A stretch of 11,874 nt of DNA from Dipylidium caninum (GCA_017562135.1 QEYB01001500.1:1-11874), one strand, 5' to 3'. Shown: positions 1-8,015, counted from the stretch's first letter. Notes: generated from the sequence alone by a model not told the origin. Numbers and translations: made by a program.

Positions 1-585
1 TTGAGCCTCCTCCTCGACCGCACCTTCCACACCAGTACACCACGTCAGGCGCCGTTTTAGTGGCCGATTAGGCAACAAAACGAAAACCACGTCCAAGGGG
101 AAGAAGAATGACGATCATCCACCCGTTTGTCGACGGTAGCCGTCCTGACTTGCTCCACCGTCCAATTAGGTTGGAGATAACGAAAAAATGGATTTTGCGA
201 CCTTTTTACCGTCTCTCGCCCCACTCCACTTCGTCCTTCTTCACCGTAATTTCCCCGTTTCTCCGGTTATTAATTGGGCGGGTGATTTGAGCGGCCAGAC
301 AGACACCACAACCCTGTAATTACAACTCCCACGCGTCCCTTCGCCCCACAACTCCCTCTACACTCCGCCCGTCGCCCCGCCTTTCGGCGTGTCATCTCTG
401 CGCCTGTAATAACACAATTAATTTTCTCATCCACCCTTCGTGTCGTCGGTGTGCACGGGTAGAATTCACGCCACGGTTACGCAATTATCGCTCTCCTCGG
501 TCTGCGCCTCGGTGACCTGCTTAGGCCACTGCGCCGATATAAACGTGCTGAATGTGCTCACCTCTGCCGCCTTGATTGAATCTTT

Positions 586-609
586 CACACACATACACAC
601 ACACACACA
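586..609. repeat. (CA)n microsatellite
   Basis: An imperfect dinucleotide CA run with one interruption (CATA). Such tracts are common in animal genomes and often vary in length. It lies in noncoding flank and has no visible link to a gene. Confidence 0.9.
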
Positions 610-1102
610 AACAGGCTGCTGGTTGTTGCACCTTTTGTGGAAGGAGGCAGAGAAAAAGTGACGAGGATCGGACTTCAAAGTGATCGAGGCACCATTGGTC
701 TGGACTGTCCTGTGAACACAGCTGTTCATGCGGTAAATTGCGCATTCTCGGTCGCTCCATCGCCTTCGTCTCGCAGGGCTAATTTATCACAAGGAGGCCG
801 ATTCTTCGTCATTTTTTCTTGCCTTGGCCCCACCTTCCTACTGCCCCGCCCCGCCAAGCTTCCCCCGTTCCCTCCCGCCTCAGTGACGCAAAGCGAGGCT
901 GGTTTTTTTAAGACGGGCTGCAACGCTACTTCCGCCTCCGCCGCGTCCCCCGCTCCCCGCCCCACTCTTCACCCTCGCCTCCCTCCCTAAATGCCACATA
1001 TTTCCCCCGCCAACCCGCGACACGATTCGTCCTTCAATGCACCCTAGGCAGGCGACTTTATGGCTATCGGGTCATAGTAGAAAAGACCGCGCAGTAAGAT
1101 AA

Positions 1103-1117
1103 ACACACACACACACC
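1103..1117. repeat. Short (CA)n microsatellite
   Basis: A second, shorter uninterrupted CA run in the same noncoding flank. Confidence 0.85.
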
Positions 1118-1759
1118 CGTCGCCACTGCAGCCGCGGTTGGGGCCATTGGGAGGCAGGGGCATTCGCTGATCGATCGGCCGTGGTCTTTCCCCACTTCCA
1201 CTCCGCTTCGTCTTGGCCTCGCGTCAACGTCGACGCGGTCGGGTCTCAAGCGCGGAAGTCCCCCCGCACAAACTGCGTTAGAGGCGGTGTCAACAGAGGC
1301 GGCGGAGATGGAGCAGAGGGTGCTGTGTCTGCTGCGCTTGGCAGACTGTCAAATGATGGTTGGCCGGAGCCCCTTGACGCGAATGGATGGTCTCCTTTAA
1401 TGTCAATCTCCACGTCGGCAGGGGAAATTGCGGTTTTCCATCCCTCTTCCTTCGTTTTCTCCTCCGTCCCCTCCTCCTCCCCTCCACCCCCCTCCTGGCG
1501 TGGCAAATTGTGGTCTGATTGAGGAGTGACCAGATTTTTTCAACCTCCTTTCAATCCCACCTTCACCTCTACGTTTCTTTCGCTCTCTCGCTCTCTTTTC
1601 CCCATCGTGGACCAGTCAAATTGAATTCAGGACTGAAACTCACCGACTGACATGCAATTAGGCGTCTTGTTTATGCCTTGCAGACCCTCAATGTGCGTAA
1701 ATGCGACTTGAGCTAACTACGATGTTATTAGTGCTCTGATGAATGCCAATTAGGGCGTC

Positions 1760-1768
1760 CAGGTGAGT
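1760..1768 (+). promoter_or_regulatory. 5' splice-site consensus CAG|GTGAGT
   Basis: The sequence matches the metazoan 5' splice-site consensus exactly, with the exon edge after 1762. The three frames upstream are closed by nearby stops, so if the site is used the exon is probably untranslated leader. A nine-base match can occur by chance in a window of this size, so this is only a candidate. Confidence 0.25.
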
Positions 1769-2147
1769 CAGGACGCGGCTTCTCGCTCGAACACTCGTCT
1801 TCGTCGAGACGCTGTCCGGGCTGCGGGGGCGGGAGAGGGGAAGGCCGGTGGCCTCAAGCACAAGCCGCTTATTATCCCATCGCCACCCCTCTTCCCCCTT
1901 TCCCCTTCTCTCCACATTGTCGTGGTGGCGCACGCTGGGGTTGGGAGTGCTCTCGCCCCTGTCATCAAGTCCACGTCTCTTCTGACCACCGGCCACCGAC
2001 GCACTTGCCGAAGATTCACCCCTTTTATCCCACGCAGTTTAAATACATGTGTGATGAGACATCAAGTTAATTCCACCCGAAGACACGTTCACATTTCACA
2101 TTCTCACGTTGGTATTGTGGGGGCGGGGAATTCATGCAATTGAGATG

Positions 2148-2178
2148 AGGTGTCACATATGTGTGACACGAGGTGTGA
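2148..2178. promoter_or_regulatory. T-box-like half-sites with nested palindrome
   Basis: AGGTGTCA at 2148-2155 and AGGTGTGA at 2171-2178 both match the T-box (Brachyury/Tbx) half-site consensus. TGACACGAGGTGTGA at 2164-2178 is close to the full palindromic T-site but is one base short in the centre. The same stretch contains GTGTCAC and GTGACAC arms (2150-2156 and 2163-2169) around a six-base loop, and the 10-bp palindrome CACATATGTG with a CATATG E-box core. Binding is inferred from motifs only. Confidence 0.3.
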
Positions 2179-2574
2179 GTACTTTGGCGGGAAGTTACAC
2201 CAGAAGGATGCCTAGCCTGTCACCGTTCAACGACACCACCGACTGCGGTGTAGAATTAACGGGTGCAGGATGAGGGAGGCGTTTTCATGATGTCGCAGGA
2301 GGACGGGGCGAGGCAGGAGCATTGTTGGACGCAAGCGCAGGAGCGTCGACGTTGGGGGAAGAAGACTTTTCTGGTCCCCGTGCTGATCAGTCATCCCGTC
2401 TGTCTCGTCATCGAGACAATCCTTGTCCCCGTTTCACTCTGCTCTGCGTGTCCGCCTGTCTGCATTTGCGTCTGTTGATGGCGAAGAATGGGCGCACATG
2501 CATTTGTACCCGACAGGCAGAAGTTGAATAACTTTGCAGTGGCTGTGGTAACAGTCGTCGAGGTAGAAGCACTG

Positions 2575-2593
2575 AGAGAGAGAGGGAGAGAGG
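2575..2593. repeat. GA-rich simple repeat
   Basis: A short (GA)n/(GGGAGA) run lies 150 bp upstream of the left repeat arm. The low-complexity purine content resembles that of the right arm, but it is outside the aligned homology. Confidence 0.7.
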
Positions 2594-2841
2594 AAAAAGG
2601 TGGCGAACTTCGGATTTAAAAGGGCGAGACCGAGGAATGACTAATGGAGAGGATTAACCAATCACCAGTGCTGCCGAGTTGGTCTTTGAAGCACGGGAAA
2701 GTGGGCGCCCGGCGAGGGTGGGAACCGCAGAACCGTCGCAGCCACAGACACACTTCGCAATTCGCGACGTCGTTCACGGGGCACTCGGCGAAGCCGCGCG
2801 TCAGTTGACGCACAACACGCCGTCCAACACCTCCACCCAAC

Positions 2842-2895
2842 ATGTGGCAGCCGTCGTCTGCTCGGCACGATCTCGCGTCCACCTGTGCTACCTTG
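2842..2895 (+). other. Conserved ATG and short peptide start, left arm
   Basis: The ATG and the first codons read MWQPSSARHDLASTCAT. The right arm gives MWQPLALLGYLASTCAT at the equivalent place. Between the shared MWQP and LASTCAT the two copies differ by indels that cancel, so both keep the same length and phase. In the right copy the stretch looks like a secretion signal peptide (hydrophobic core, small residues before a possible cleavage site). In the left copy the hydrophobic core is lost. What follows is low-complexity pyrimidine-rich DNA that stays open for compositional reasons, so a real protein is not established. Confidence 0.3.
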
Positions 2896-2924
2896 TTTCT
2901 CCTGTGCTGCGCCGTCACAAAGCT

Positions 2925-3300
2925 CTATCCCAGCTTTCCTGCCCCCTCCTCCTCATCATCCTCCTCTCCCTTTTCCCTTCAGCTTCTTCGACACATCCAT
3001 CACAAGGCAATTTCTCAGGCTCCCCACCACCTCCGCGGTCTCCTTCCTCTCCACCATGCGGCATTTACCCCCTCTCGGGGGATTCTCACCCCACTTTTCA
3101 CTTCACCTCCTCCACTTCCTCTTCCCTTCTTCTCTTCTCGCTCTTCTTCTTCTCCTTGCTCTGGTCAGCCTTACTCCGCACATTTCCTCCCTTCTCTTCA
3201 CCCACGGCGGTCCCTATACGCCTCCTGCCTCCCTCCACTTCCTTTCCATTACTTCTCAGCTTCGTACTCTTCATTCAACTGCCTCCATCACGCTGTTAAC
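2925..3300 (+). repeat. Pyrimidine-rich low-complexity tract, left arm
   Basis: The stretch is dominated by C and T (CTCCTCCTC, TCTTCTTCT and similar). All stop codons contain purines, so three overlapping + strand frames stay open here and encode S/P/L/F-rich strings without domains. It is the counterpart of the purine-rich tract 11325-11645 in the right arm and is much more diverged than the flanking parts of the repeat. Confidence 0.8.
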
Positions 3301-3328
3301 ATCTGTCAACGCTGAACGGGGTGAGCAG

Positions 3329-3334
3329 AATAAA
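3329..3334 (+). promoter_or_regulatory. AATAAA poly(A)-signal-like motif, left arm
   Basis: AATAAA is followed by a GT-rich stretch (TTTGTGTGTATGAG), as in animal 3' processing sites. The motif and its surroundings are conserved in the right copy, which favours a real signal or shared ancestry over chance. It lies after the low-complexity tract, so a transcript starting at the 5' edge of the repeat could end near here. Confidence 0.4.
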
Positions 3335-3508
3335 TTTGTGTGTATGAGATAGTCGAGTACGACCAGGGAGAGAGAGAGTTATACTCACATGCTCGCACCG
3401 CCTCCCGCCCATTCCAGGATGAATTGAATGCATCACACCCACGTCGTTCATCACGGCAAGCGAGGAAAGCGCGCCTCTCCACGCTGCCCTCGAAGGCATT
3501 GACGGGAG

Positions 3509-3603
3509 TGGTGCAATGGGTAGAGAGGCGAGTGCCGCGCGTCCTTGTATGAGGCACACACGCATCATTAACCAGACAATCTCGTGTGTGGGAAAACCGG
3601 GAC
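3509..3603 (+). repeat. tRNA-promoter-like (SINE-head-like) stretch, left arm
   Basis: TGGTGCAATGGGTAGAG at 3509-3525 closely resembles a tRNA A box (compare TGGCGCAATGGATA in Arg-type tRNAs). Downstream at 3586-3603 a decayed B-box-like sequence ends in AACCGGGACTC. This is the layout of the RNA polymerase III head of tRNA-derived SINEs. The distance between boxes is longer than in a normal tRNA, and I cannot fold a full cloverleaf, so it is not called as a tRNA gene. Confidence 0.35.
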
Positions 3604-4382
3604 TCTAAGCTCACCTCCACCCAACTGCTTCACGCCTCTCCTCCTCTCCCTCTAACCCTCTGCCTCTGCTTGCTGCTATCCGTTTTCGCTCTCTATGTAA
3701 CTCCTCCACGTCCTCCCAGACGTTCTGCAACATGTTTGTTGGCCGCAGTTCCTCCGCAACGACAATCCATAACCGCTACTCGTCCCACTCTCCGTCGCCA
3801 TCTCAGTTCCGGCATCGACGTCCCAAATCAACTTCTCGACAACACTGGCAAGACGCCCGCTGCATTTGGACAACCATCGCTTGGATCTGACCACGTTCAT
3901 AGTCGTGAACTGAGTGCCCGTCCACTCCGTCTCGCGTTAGGGTCACTTCGGGGCACACCAAACCAAATCATTGCCATTATCACTCTCTTACGTCACCTCA
4001 CGTCCTGTCCGAGTCTCCTCACCTCACCTACAACTCCACTCACTCACTTCCTTCCCAAACTTCAGTGGTGCGACGCGACGAAGACGGAGAGAAAGGAACC
4101 GAGGGAAGAGTACAAGCGTATGGAAGAGGCAGATTCTGGGTGACGGTGGGCGTATTTTCGAGGGACTGCTGTGCACACTCTTGTGGGGCAGACCCTCCCT
4201 CCCTCCCTAGCCTTCCAACTACCACTCGTCCCTCCTCCACTCCACTTCCCCTCCACTCCACTCCCTCCCTCACGTCCCACCGCGACTAAACCTCCCAAGT
4301 CACCTCAAACGCAAACTCCAATTCCGCGCATACAACCACAAACCACACCCGACTCAACACTGCCACTTTCCGTTCCGTGGAG

Positions 4383-4404
4383 CTGATGACGCGTGCGTCG
4401 TCAG
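4383..4404. repeat. Near-perfect palindrome inside left arm
   Basis: CTGATGACGC and GCGTCGTCAG flank a GT spacer and pair along ten bases with a single T:G wobble. The right arm has a different sequence at this place, so the palindrome is specific to the left copy. Confidence 0.6.
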
Positions 4405-4510
4405 ATCCCAACCCTGCATACCTCGTCTCATCGGAAAGCAGCCCCCCCCCGCGACCCAACAAGAACCCCACGAAAAAGAGAACGAAATACCCGGGTGAAC
4501 GACGAAGTGA

Positions 4511-4606
4511 GGAAGTGTGCTTCCTCGTGGCACATCTGCTTCTCTCTCTGTCCCCCGTCCGCTTTTCTGAAGGCCTCTGGAGATTGCAGTCATGTCGACC
4601 AGTGTG
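4511..4606 (+). repeat. Near-identical 3' end of repeat, left copy
   Basis: The last 96 bp of the left arm match the reverse complement of 10053-10148 at 95 positions; the only difference is C versus T in the CGTCCG[C/T]TTTT stretch. The rest of the arm is far more diverged. The block contains a pyrimidine run (TCTCTCTCTGTCCCCCGTCC) followed by AG dinucleotides, like a 3' splice region, and one frame is open in both copies (it includes VCFLVAHLLLSLSPVRFSEG). In that frame the one substitution is synonymous (Arg CGC/CGT). Confidence 0.85.
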
Positions 4607-5026
4607 TTTGCGTTCAATCGCCCACCAAACTAAGCGAGGCTGACTCCAAGCGGCGGTAATCTAGCTCTTTCACTCCCCTGTCCGCTTCCAGCTCAGCCTC
4701 CCAGTTCCAGATGCCTACTCGCCCGTCGATTCTCCTTCTTCTGCCCACAAGAAGTTGGCTTTTGTGATTTAGTGTGGGGAGAATTGACACATGAAGAGCG
4801 TCGTAGCAGCGGCAAAACGGAGGAGCCGGAGACAGAGCAATAGCCAAGTTTTGCATTGTAATGAGGACCACTCACCTGAAAGCAGGGGATAGTCCTGCCA
4901 CGTGTCTTTGATACGCTCTCATTCCTTACAACACACGGATCAGTCAAATTTGCATCACTGTAAGAATTTGGACCTGTTGTGCCATAAATCTCGCTTTATA
5001 ACCGACAACTTCACCATCCCCTGCAG
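4607..5026. other. Unique spacer between left arm and receptor segment
   Basis: No gene is recognised here. A minus-strand 5' splice consensus (CAG|GTGAGT) lies at 4870-4878. A + strand acceptor-like CCATCCCCTGCAG ends at 5026, just before the receptor-like open frame. The stretch could be intron, or 5' untranslated sequence of the receptor copy. Confidence 0.4.
5024..5026 (+). promoter_or_regulatory. Possible 3' splice acceptor before receptor segment
   Basis: A pyrimidine-rich CCATCCCCTGCAG precedes the open frame that carries the Ig1-Ig2 remnants (open from 4988 to 5608). If used, the exon would start at 5027. The pyrimidine tract is short, so this is a weak candidate. If the receptor segment is a retrocopy, the site would be a chance match. 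Confidence 0.25.
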
Positions 5027-5056
5027 ATCCTGCCCCATGCAGATAGCCAGGAGTGT

Positions 5057-5608
5057 ATGATGGCCTTCCACGTCGAAGATCGCACCAACCTTCCTCTCTC
5101 ACGCCTATCCTCCTCGTCTCATGTGCGCGGTCCCTTGTGGATGGCGATACCGGAGGCAGTATCATCCCGCCGCCACATTCTCGCTCCCCGCCTGAGAGAC
5201 AACCTCCTCTCGAGCGGAACTGGAGTTTCTCGTCGCAAGGAACCGGAATTGCCGAGCCTCATATCGCCTGTACACAGATGCCAGGCGACGCGGAAACTAC
5301 TGGATGAGTACTGCTCGCAACGTCCACATACGAAGATCAGTACCGAGATGGCGATTGCTTGGACCATGAGCCGGTCGAGAGCCCCTAGACGGAAGAGTAC
5401 GCCGTGTACTGGCAAGCATTTCCAAATCAAGCGTCGGTTGGGTTGCCAGTTCTGTAGTCAAGGTGGATTGGCATATCTGGACCACCGATTCGCTCGGTTC
5501 CCATCGAACAGATCGGCCGAGGAGGGCGACTCGTCTCTCGAATGCCAGCCACCGGAAGGCAACCGCTACAGCCGAGACCAGCTGATAGTGCATCTTCAAC
5601 AGATGTAA
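5057..5608 (+). pseudogene. Receptor block 1: Ig1 C-terminal half and start of Ig2
   Basis: This single frame is open from 4988 and stops at 5606-5608. NLLSSG at 5201-5218 followed about 20 residues later by a Cys at 5279-5281 (HRCQATRKLLDE) resembles the last half of Robo Ig1 (LLPSGSLFFL...C.ARNYLGE). YLDHRFARFPSNRSAEEGD from 5474 then ECQPPEGN at 5540-5563 align with the Robo Ig1-Ig2 linker and first cysteine of Ig2. Between the two parts there are about 130 bp more than a Robo would need, possibly an insertion or retained intron sequence, though it stays in frame. The first half of Ig1 and a signal peptide are not recognisable. At 5583-5585 a TGA occurs about where the Ig2 tryptophan codon TGG is expected. 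Confidence 0.5.
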
Positions 5609-6410
5609 AACTGACCGCTGGACGCGTTCCATCAGTCCCAGAGGGCGACCTCCACATCCAAGGAATGAAACCGCACATTCGGGGTTTGCGTGCAGAGCGA
5701 GGAATTGTGGCAGGGGAGAGGTTGTCCGCATCAGCCATTCTTCAGTTGAAGCCAAAAGCTTGCATTTGGTGAAGAATACCGAGGACGCTCAGATTTACTG
5801 TCGCTCCAGCGGACTTCCAATAGCCAATCTCTGTTCTGCACCGGTGGCGTGGAGAAGGGAAAACGGCGAGGCACCGTTCGAACCGTCCCGTGTTCAATTT
5901 ACGCCCAATTCCATCACCATTCGAAATGTTCAGCCGTCCGACGCCGGAATATATGTCTGCGTCGCGGCGGACGGCATTTCAACTGCCGAGGCGCGACTCA
6001 CCGTTTCGGGGGTATCAAAACCCGCATTTGCCCGATCGCCTACTGATCAGAACGCAACTGAAGGCGAAACCGTCGTCTTCCACTGTCGAGTCACGGGGTC
6101 CCACAAATTGTACACGTACTGGGAGTTGCCGAATCAAGTAACCGTCTTCCCCAACCACCGAATGGGCAACATCTTCGTGAGTGAGGCGGGCGATCTGCAG
6201 ATTCAAGACGTGCGCATTACCGACGCCGGTGTCTACCAGTGCATAGTCGACTCGGCCCTCGGTCTGCTCGCCAAGACTGCACACTTGAAGTTTTGCCCCG
6301 ACTGGCCAGAGACTCGTCCCCTCCCACCTGATATCAACCTGCCGCCCGCCAACCAGACCGAATGCTGGCGAGACGGTCATCCTCGCTGCGAAGGTTGGGA
6401 CTGCGCGTGA
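5589..6410 (+). pseudogene. Receptor block 3: intact Ig3 and Ig4 domains
   Basis: This is the longest coherent reading frame in the window (274 codons between stops). There is no ATG at the start of the domain, so it is an internal piece. Numbering from TTG 5760, Ig3 has Cys14, Trp31 and D61-A-G-x-Y-x-C67. Ig4 has Cys109, Trp121 and D155-A-G-V-Y-Q-C161. The linker (ARLTVSGVSKPAFARSPTDQ) and the Ig4 pattern with FPN, GDLQI and LLAKTAHL fit Robo Ig3-Ig4 better than other Ig receptors that I know. After Ig4, RPLPPDINLPPANQT opens Ig5, and the frame then slips at about 6355 and stops at 6408-6410. All canonical disulphide and tryptophan residues are intact, which is unusual next to such broken neighbours. 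Confidence 0.8.
5620..5751 (+). pseudogene. Receptor block 2: C-terminal half of Ig2, three frame changes
   Basis: GRVPSVPEGDLHIQGMKP (5620-5673) is one frame, HSGFACRARNCGRGE (5676-5720) is another, and ERLSASAILQLK (5716-5751) returns to the first. Together they give the typical end of an I-set Ig domain: an x-G-x-L-x-I strand, a D/H-S-G-x-x-x-C turn with the second cysteine, then a G-strand with alternating hydrophobics. Three phase changes in 130 bp cannot be explained by introns and indicate indels in the DNA or in the assembly. Confidence 0.55.
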
Positions 6411-6655
6411 ACCGGAAGGCGGATTTTCTCCTGCCTGGTCGAGGTTTCGAAACTAGTCCACTTGAATGTCTTCTGGTGAGGGGCCAACGGTCGCGGGGGG
6501 CCTTCAAGAACGCATCGATTCGTCCACCCGAGAGATCGGGATCCCGGTTTCCCTCCTCTCGGCGGTGCCACGAATTGAGGCAGCGATGGTGGGAGACACC
6601 GGCAATTACAACCTGCCTTTTTTTGGCTATGTTGTGGACACGGTCATAATATGCA
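6361..6655 (+). pseudogene. Receptor block 4: Ig5 remnant
   Basis: The frame starting at 6361 reads NAGETVILAAKVGT, the B-strand of an Ig domain with Ala where the Cys should be. It passes a PAWSRF stretch that may hold the core Trp, meets a stop near 6454, and resumes with VPRIEAAMVGDTGNYN (GDTGNY at 6592-6609). The second cysteine of the domain seems lost by a one-base slip: AATTACAACCTGCC would read Y-T-C if one A were absent. This is inference from spacing. The next domain is in a different phase. Confidence 0.5.
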
Positions 6656-7036
6656 GTCCAACTGGACGGCCGGCTAGTAGTCATCATCCCCGGACAGTTC
6701 GTCGCCGCCGACTGGACGAGAGGACCCTCTCCCCCACCGAAAGCTCGGGTTTCAAAATCAAACGGCCAAGTCATGACGCTGATTGAGTCCGCCAACATTC
6801 AGACACGAGTCAGGTCCCTACTGGATAGAGAGTTCCACACGGCGAGCCGAGTTTGGCTGCAAGTGCTTGCAAGAGTCGTTGGCCTCGTAATGCCAATTCG
6901 AGCTGAGCCGCTGCATACCATCCCGCCTACTAACTTCCTAATTAGAAACCGATGGATCGACGTCGATTGGGTTGGGCCAGTTGCGCCGCTGGGTCCATTC
7001 ACGTCGCATCGTCATTCCGCAGATTGTCAATTTTAA
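6650..7036 (+). pseudogene. Receptor block 5: first Fn3 domain remnant
   Basis: The open frame runs from about 6650 to a TAA at 7034-7036. GPSPPPKARVSKSNGQVMTL (from 6722) is a typical Fn3 start (proline-rich linker, A-strand, B-strand). VWLQVLARVVG and NFLIRN further on suit the C and F strands, and VGPVAPLGPF resembles the domain end. Conservation is weaker than in the Ig part, and the B-strand Trp is missing. Confidence 0.4.
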
Positions 7037-7340
7037 TCGGAATGTCACTCGCGTCGGTGACGGGATCCTCAAGCAACCTTGATCAAGGGGCCCAGAGGGG
7101 CAAAACCCCCTAGGTCCAAGTTCAAGGTGCTACCTCGTCACCTCACACACAGGGCTCGGGTATCTGGGCCTCGAGAATGCCACAGAGGTGCCTCCACGCT
7201 AAGTGGATTTTCTATTCGATACAAGGAGAAATGCCGCTGACGTAGTTGCGTTCCCGCCGACGCCACGAATGCAACCTTTGTAGCCGTTCGAGAGGGCGAA
7301 TCTCTAGGCGGCGCGCCTTCAAGCCTTATCAGAAGCAGTT
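7037..7340 (+). pseudogene. Receptor block 6: second Fn3 domain remnant
   Basis: Two short pieces look like Fn3 strands: GFSIRYKE at 7205-7228 (C-strand, as in G-Y-x-I-x-Y-x-x) and LGGAPSSLI at 7304-7330 (end of domain, as in G-x-x-S). A TGA at 7238-7240 separates them in the same frame. The stretch 7077-7111 has a 12-bp palindrome (CCTTGATCAAGG) and a small G/C hairpin and shows no domain signal. Confidence 0.35.
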
Positions 7341-7824
7341 GAATAAGCCTCCTGTGGCACCCAGCGTGTCTCAGCTCGTGCCACAGAGAAGCCGAGAATG
7401 TTTCGCCGATGTTCCCCTTGAACGGGAGCGTGGATTTGCTCCCACCTGGTCGAAATTACTGACACATTTGAAGCCTGTTCGGTGTGTATTCACTTCTGGT
7501 GAAAGCGAATTCTGTCTACTCGAGACAACGATAAGAAATGCGAGCATCCTCCTTCCTCACACAGCGAGGAGGCGAGCCTTCGCACCGCCACAGATTGTGG
7601 GAGTCGAAGAAGAAGTGAACCATAGTGTGGAGGTTCGTGGGACGCTTGAGCCACCGAAAGAGACTGTGGAATGCCTCCTCACCGGTTTCGGGTGTGTACG
7701 TCTCAGAATGCAGCAGAAAATGACAAACAGCGAGTTGAAAATTCAAATCACTGTGGAAACTGATGGCGTGGTGAGGGCCCTGAAAGCCGCGAAGTCTAAC
7801 ACCATTCCAAATGAACGGCTGTGA
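7246..7824 (+). pseudogene. Receptor block 7: juxtamembrane extracellular region, possible third Fn3
   Basis: This frame is open for 193 codons. KPPVAPSVSQLVPQ from 7345 resembles the proline-rich start of an Fn3 domain. The rest (GFAPTWSKL, ETTIRNAS, EPPKETVECLLTGF) has no clear strand pattern in this phase, and parts may belong to other phases. Its place between the Fn3 remnants and the membrane helix is the main reason to assign it to the receptor. Confidence 0.3.
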
Positions 7825-7942
7825 ATTGGGCCTGAGGCAGCAGTGTCAAAGAAGAATCCGCAATCAAACTTCCCGTGTCCGAAGGATGGCATCATTAGTG
7901 ATACTGTCCGCCCTCGACGGGCACAGAGAGCGGATGGCATTC

Positions 7943-8015
7943 ACTCCAGCCTTGGTTAATTGGAATTGTGTTGGGGTTTTGGTGATCTGGCTGTTTGGGT
8001 ATGCTTTGCGCCGCT
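7943..8015 (+). pseudogene. Receptor block 8: transmembrane helix
   Basis: In one phase the sequence reads ALVNWNCVGVLVIWLFGYAL followed by RRW; in another the first half reads QPWLIGIVLGFW before a TGA. Combining the two phases gives a strong single-pass helix with a positively charged cytoplasmic edge, at the place expected for Robo. The phase change falls inside the helix, one more indel. Confidence 0.55.

Larger units (their letters stand above)
1..2740. other. GC-rich flank without a recognised gene
   Basis: No frame in this stretch encodes a protein family that I recognise. The longest open frames (around 1181-1522 and 1763-2143 on the + strand) begin with GTG, have biased P/S/R composition, and overlap equally open frames in other phases, so I do not call them genes. 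The stretch holds two CA microsatellites, a C/T-rich run near 1440-1510, a GA run near 2575, several CAATTAGG-type sites that could bind homeodomain proteins (about 162, 1656 and 1747), a strong 5' splice consensus at 1760 and a T-box-like site near 2164. It could be intron, a promoter region or intergenic DNA. Confidence 0.6.
2741..4606 (+). repeat. Left copy of a ~1.8-kb inverted dispersed repeat
   Basis: This segment matches, in the same order of sub-blocks, the reverse complement of 10053-11838. Shared landmarks include the outer edge (GCCACAGACACACTTCGCAA), a conserved ATG at 2842 (MWQP), the AATAAA at 3329 followed by a GTGTGTATGAGAT block, a cgcctcccgcccattccagg block near 3400, a cgaaggcattga block near 3490, the sequence around 3880-4020, the sequence around 4090-4200, and the last 96 bp. 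By eye much of the arm is roughly 75-90% similar with many small indels, while the last block is nearly identical. Homology stops sharply at 4606: the next bases do not match the partner. I see no clear target-site duplication and no reverse transcriptase or transposase, so it is either a non-autonomous mobile element or a segmental duplication. Confidence 0.88.

Noticed and set aside
1181..1522. 113-codon + strand frame
   Set aside because: It starts with GTG, has low-complexity S/P/G content and no recognisable domain, and it is overlapped by equally open minus-strand frames.
1735..1760. Hammerhead ribozyme start (CTGATGA)
   Set aside because: The CTGATGA here and the one at 4383 lack the following GAAA and the third helix at the needed spacing.
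1763..2143. 126-codon + strand frame
   Set aside because: It begins with GTG exactly at a splice-donor consensus, so the apparent start codon is better read as part of CAG|GTGAGT; there is no domain.
2679..3352. Three overlapping + strand frames of 155-206 codons
   Set aside because: They lie in pyrimidine-rich DNA where stops are rare by composition, all three phases are open together, and none encodes a domain.
3509..3603. Functional tRNA gene
   Set aside because: The A box is good but the B box is degraded, the spacing is too long, and I cannot form acceptor and anticodon stems.
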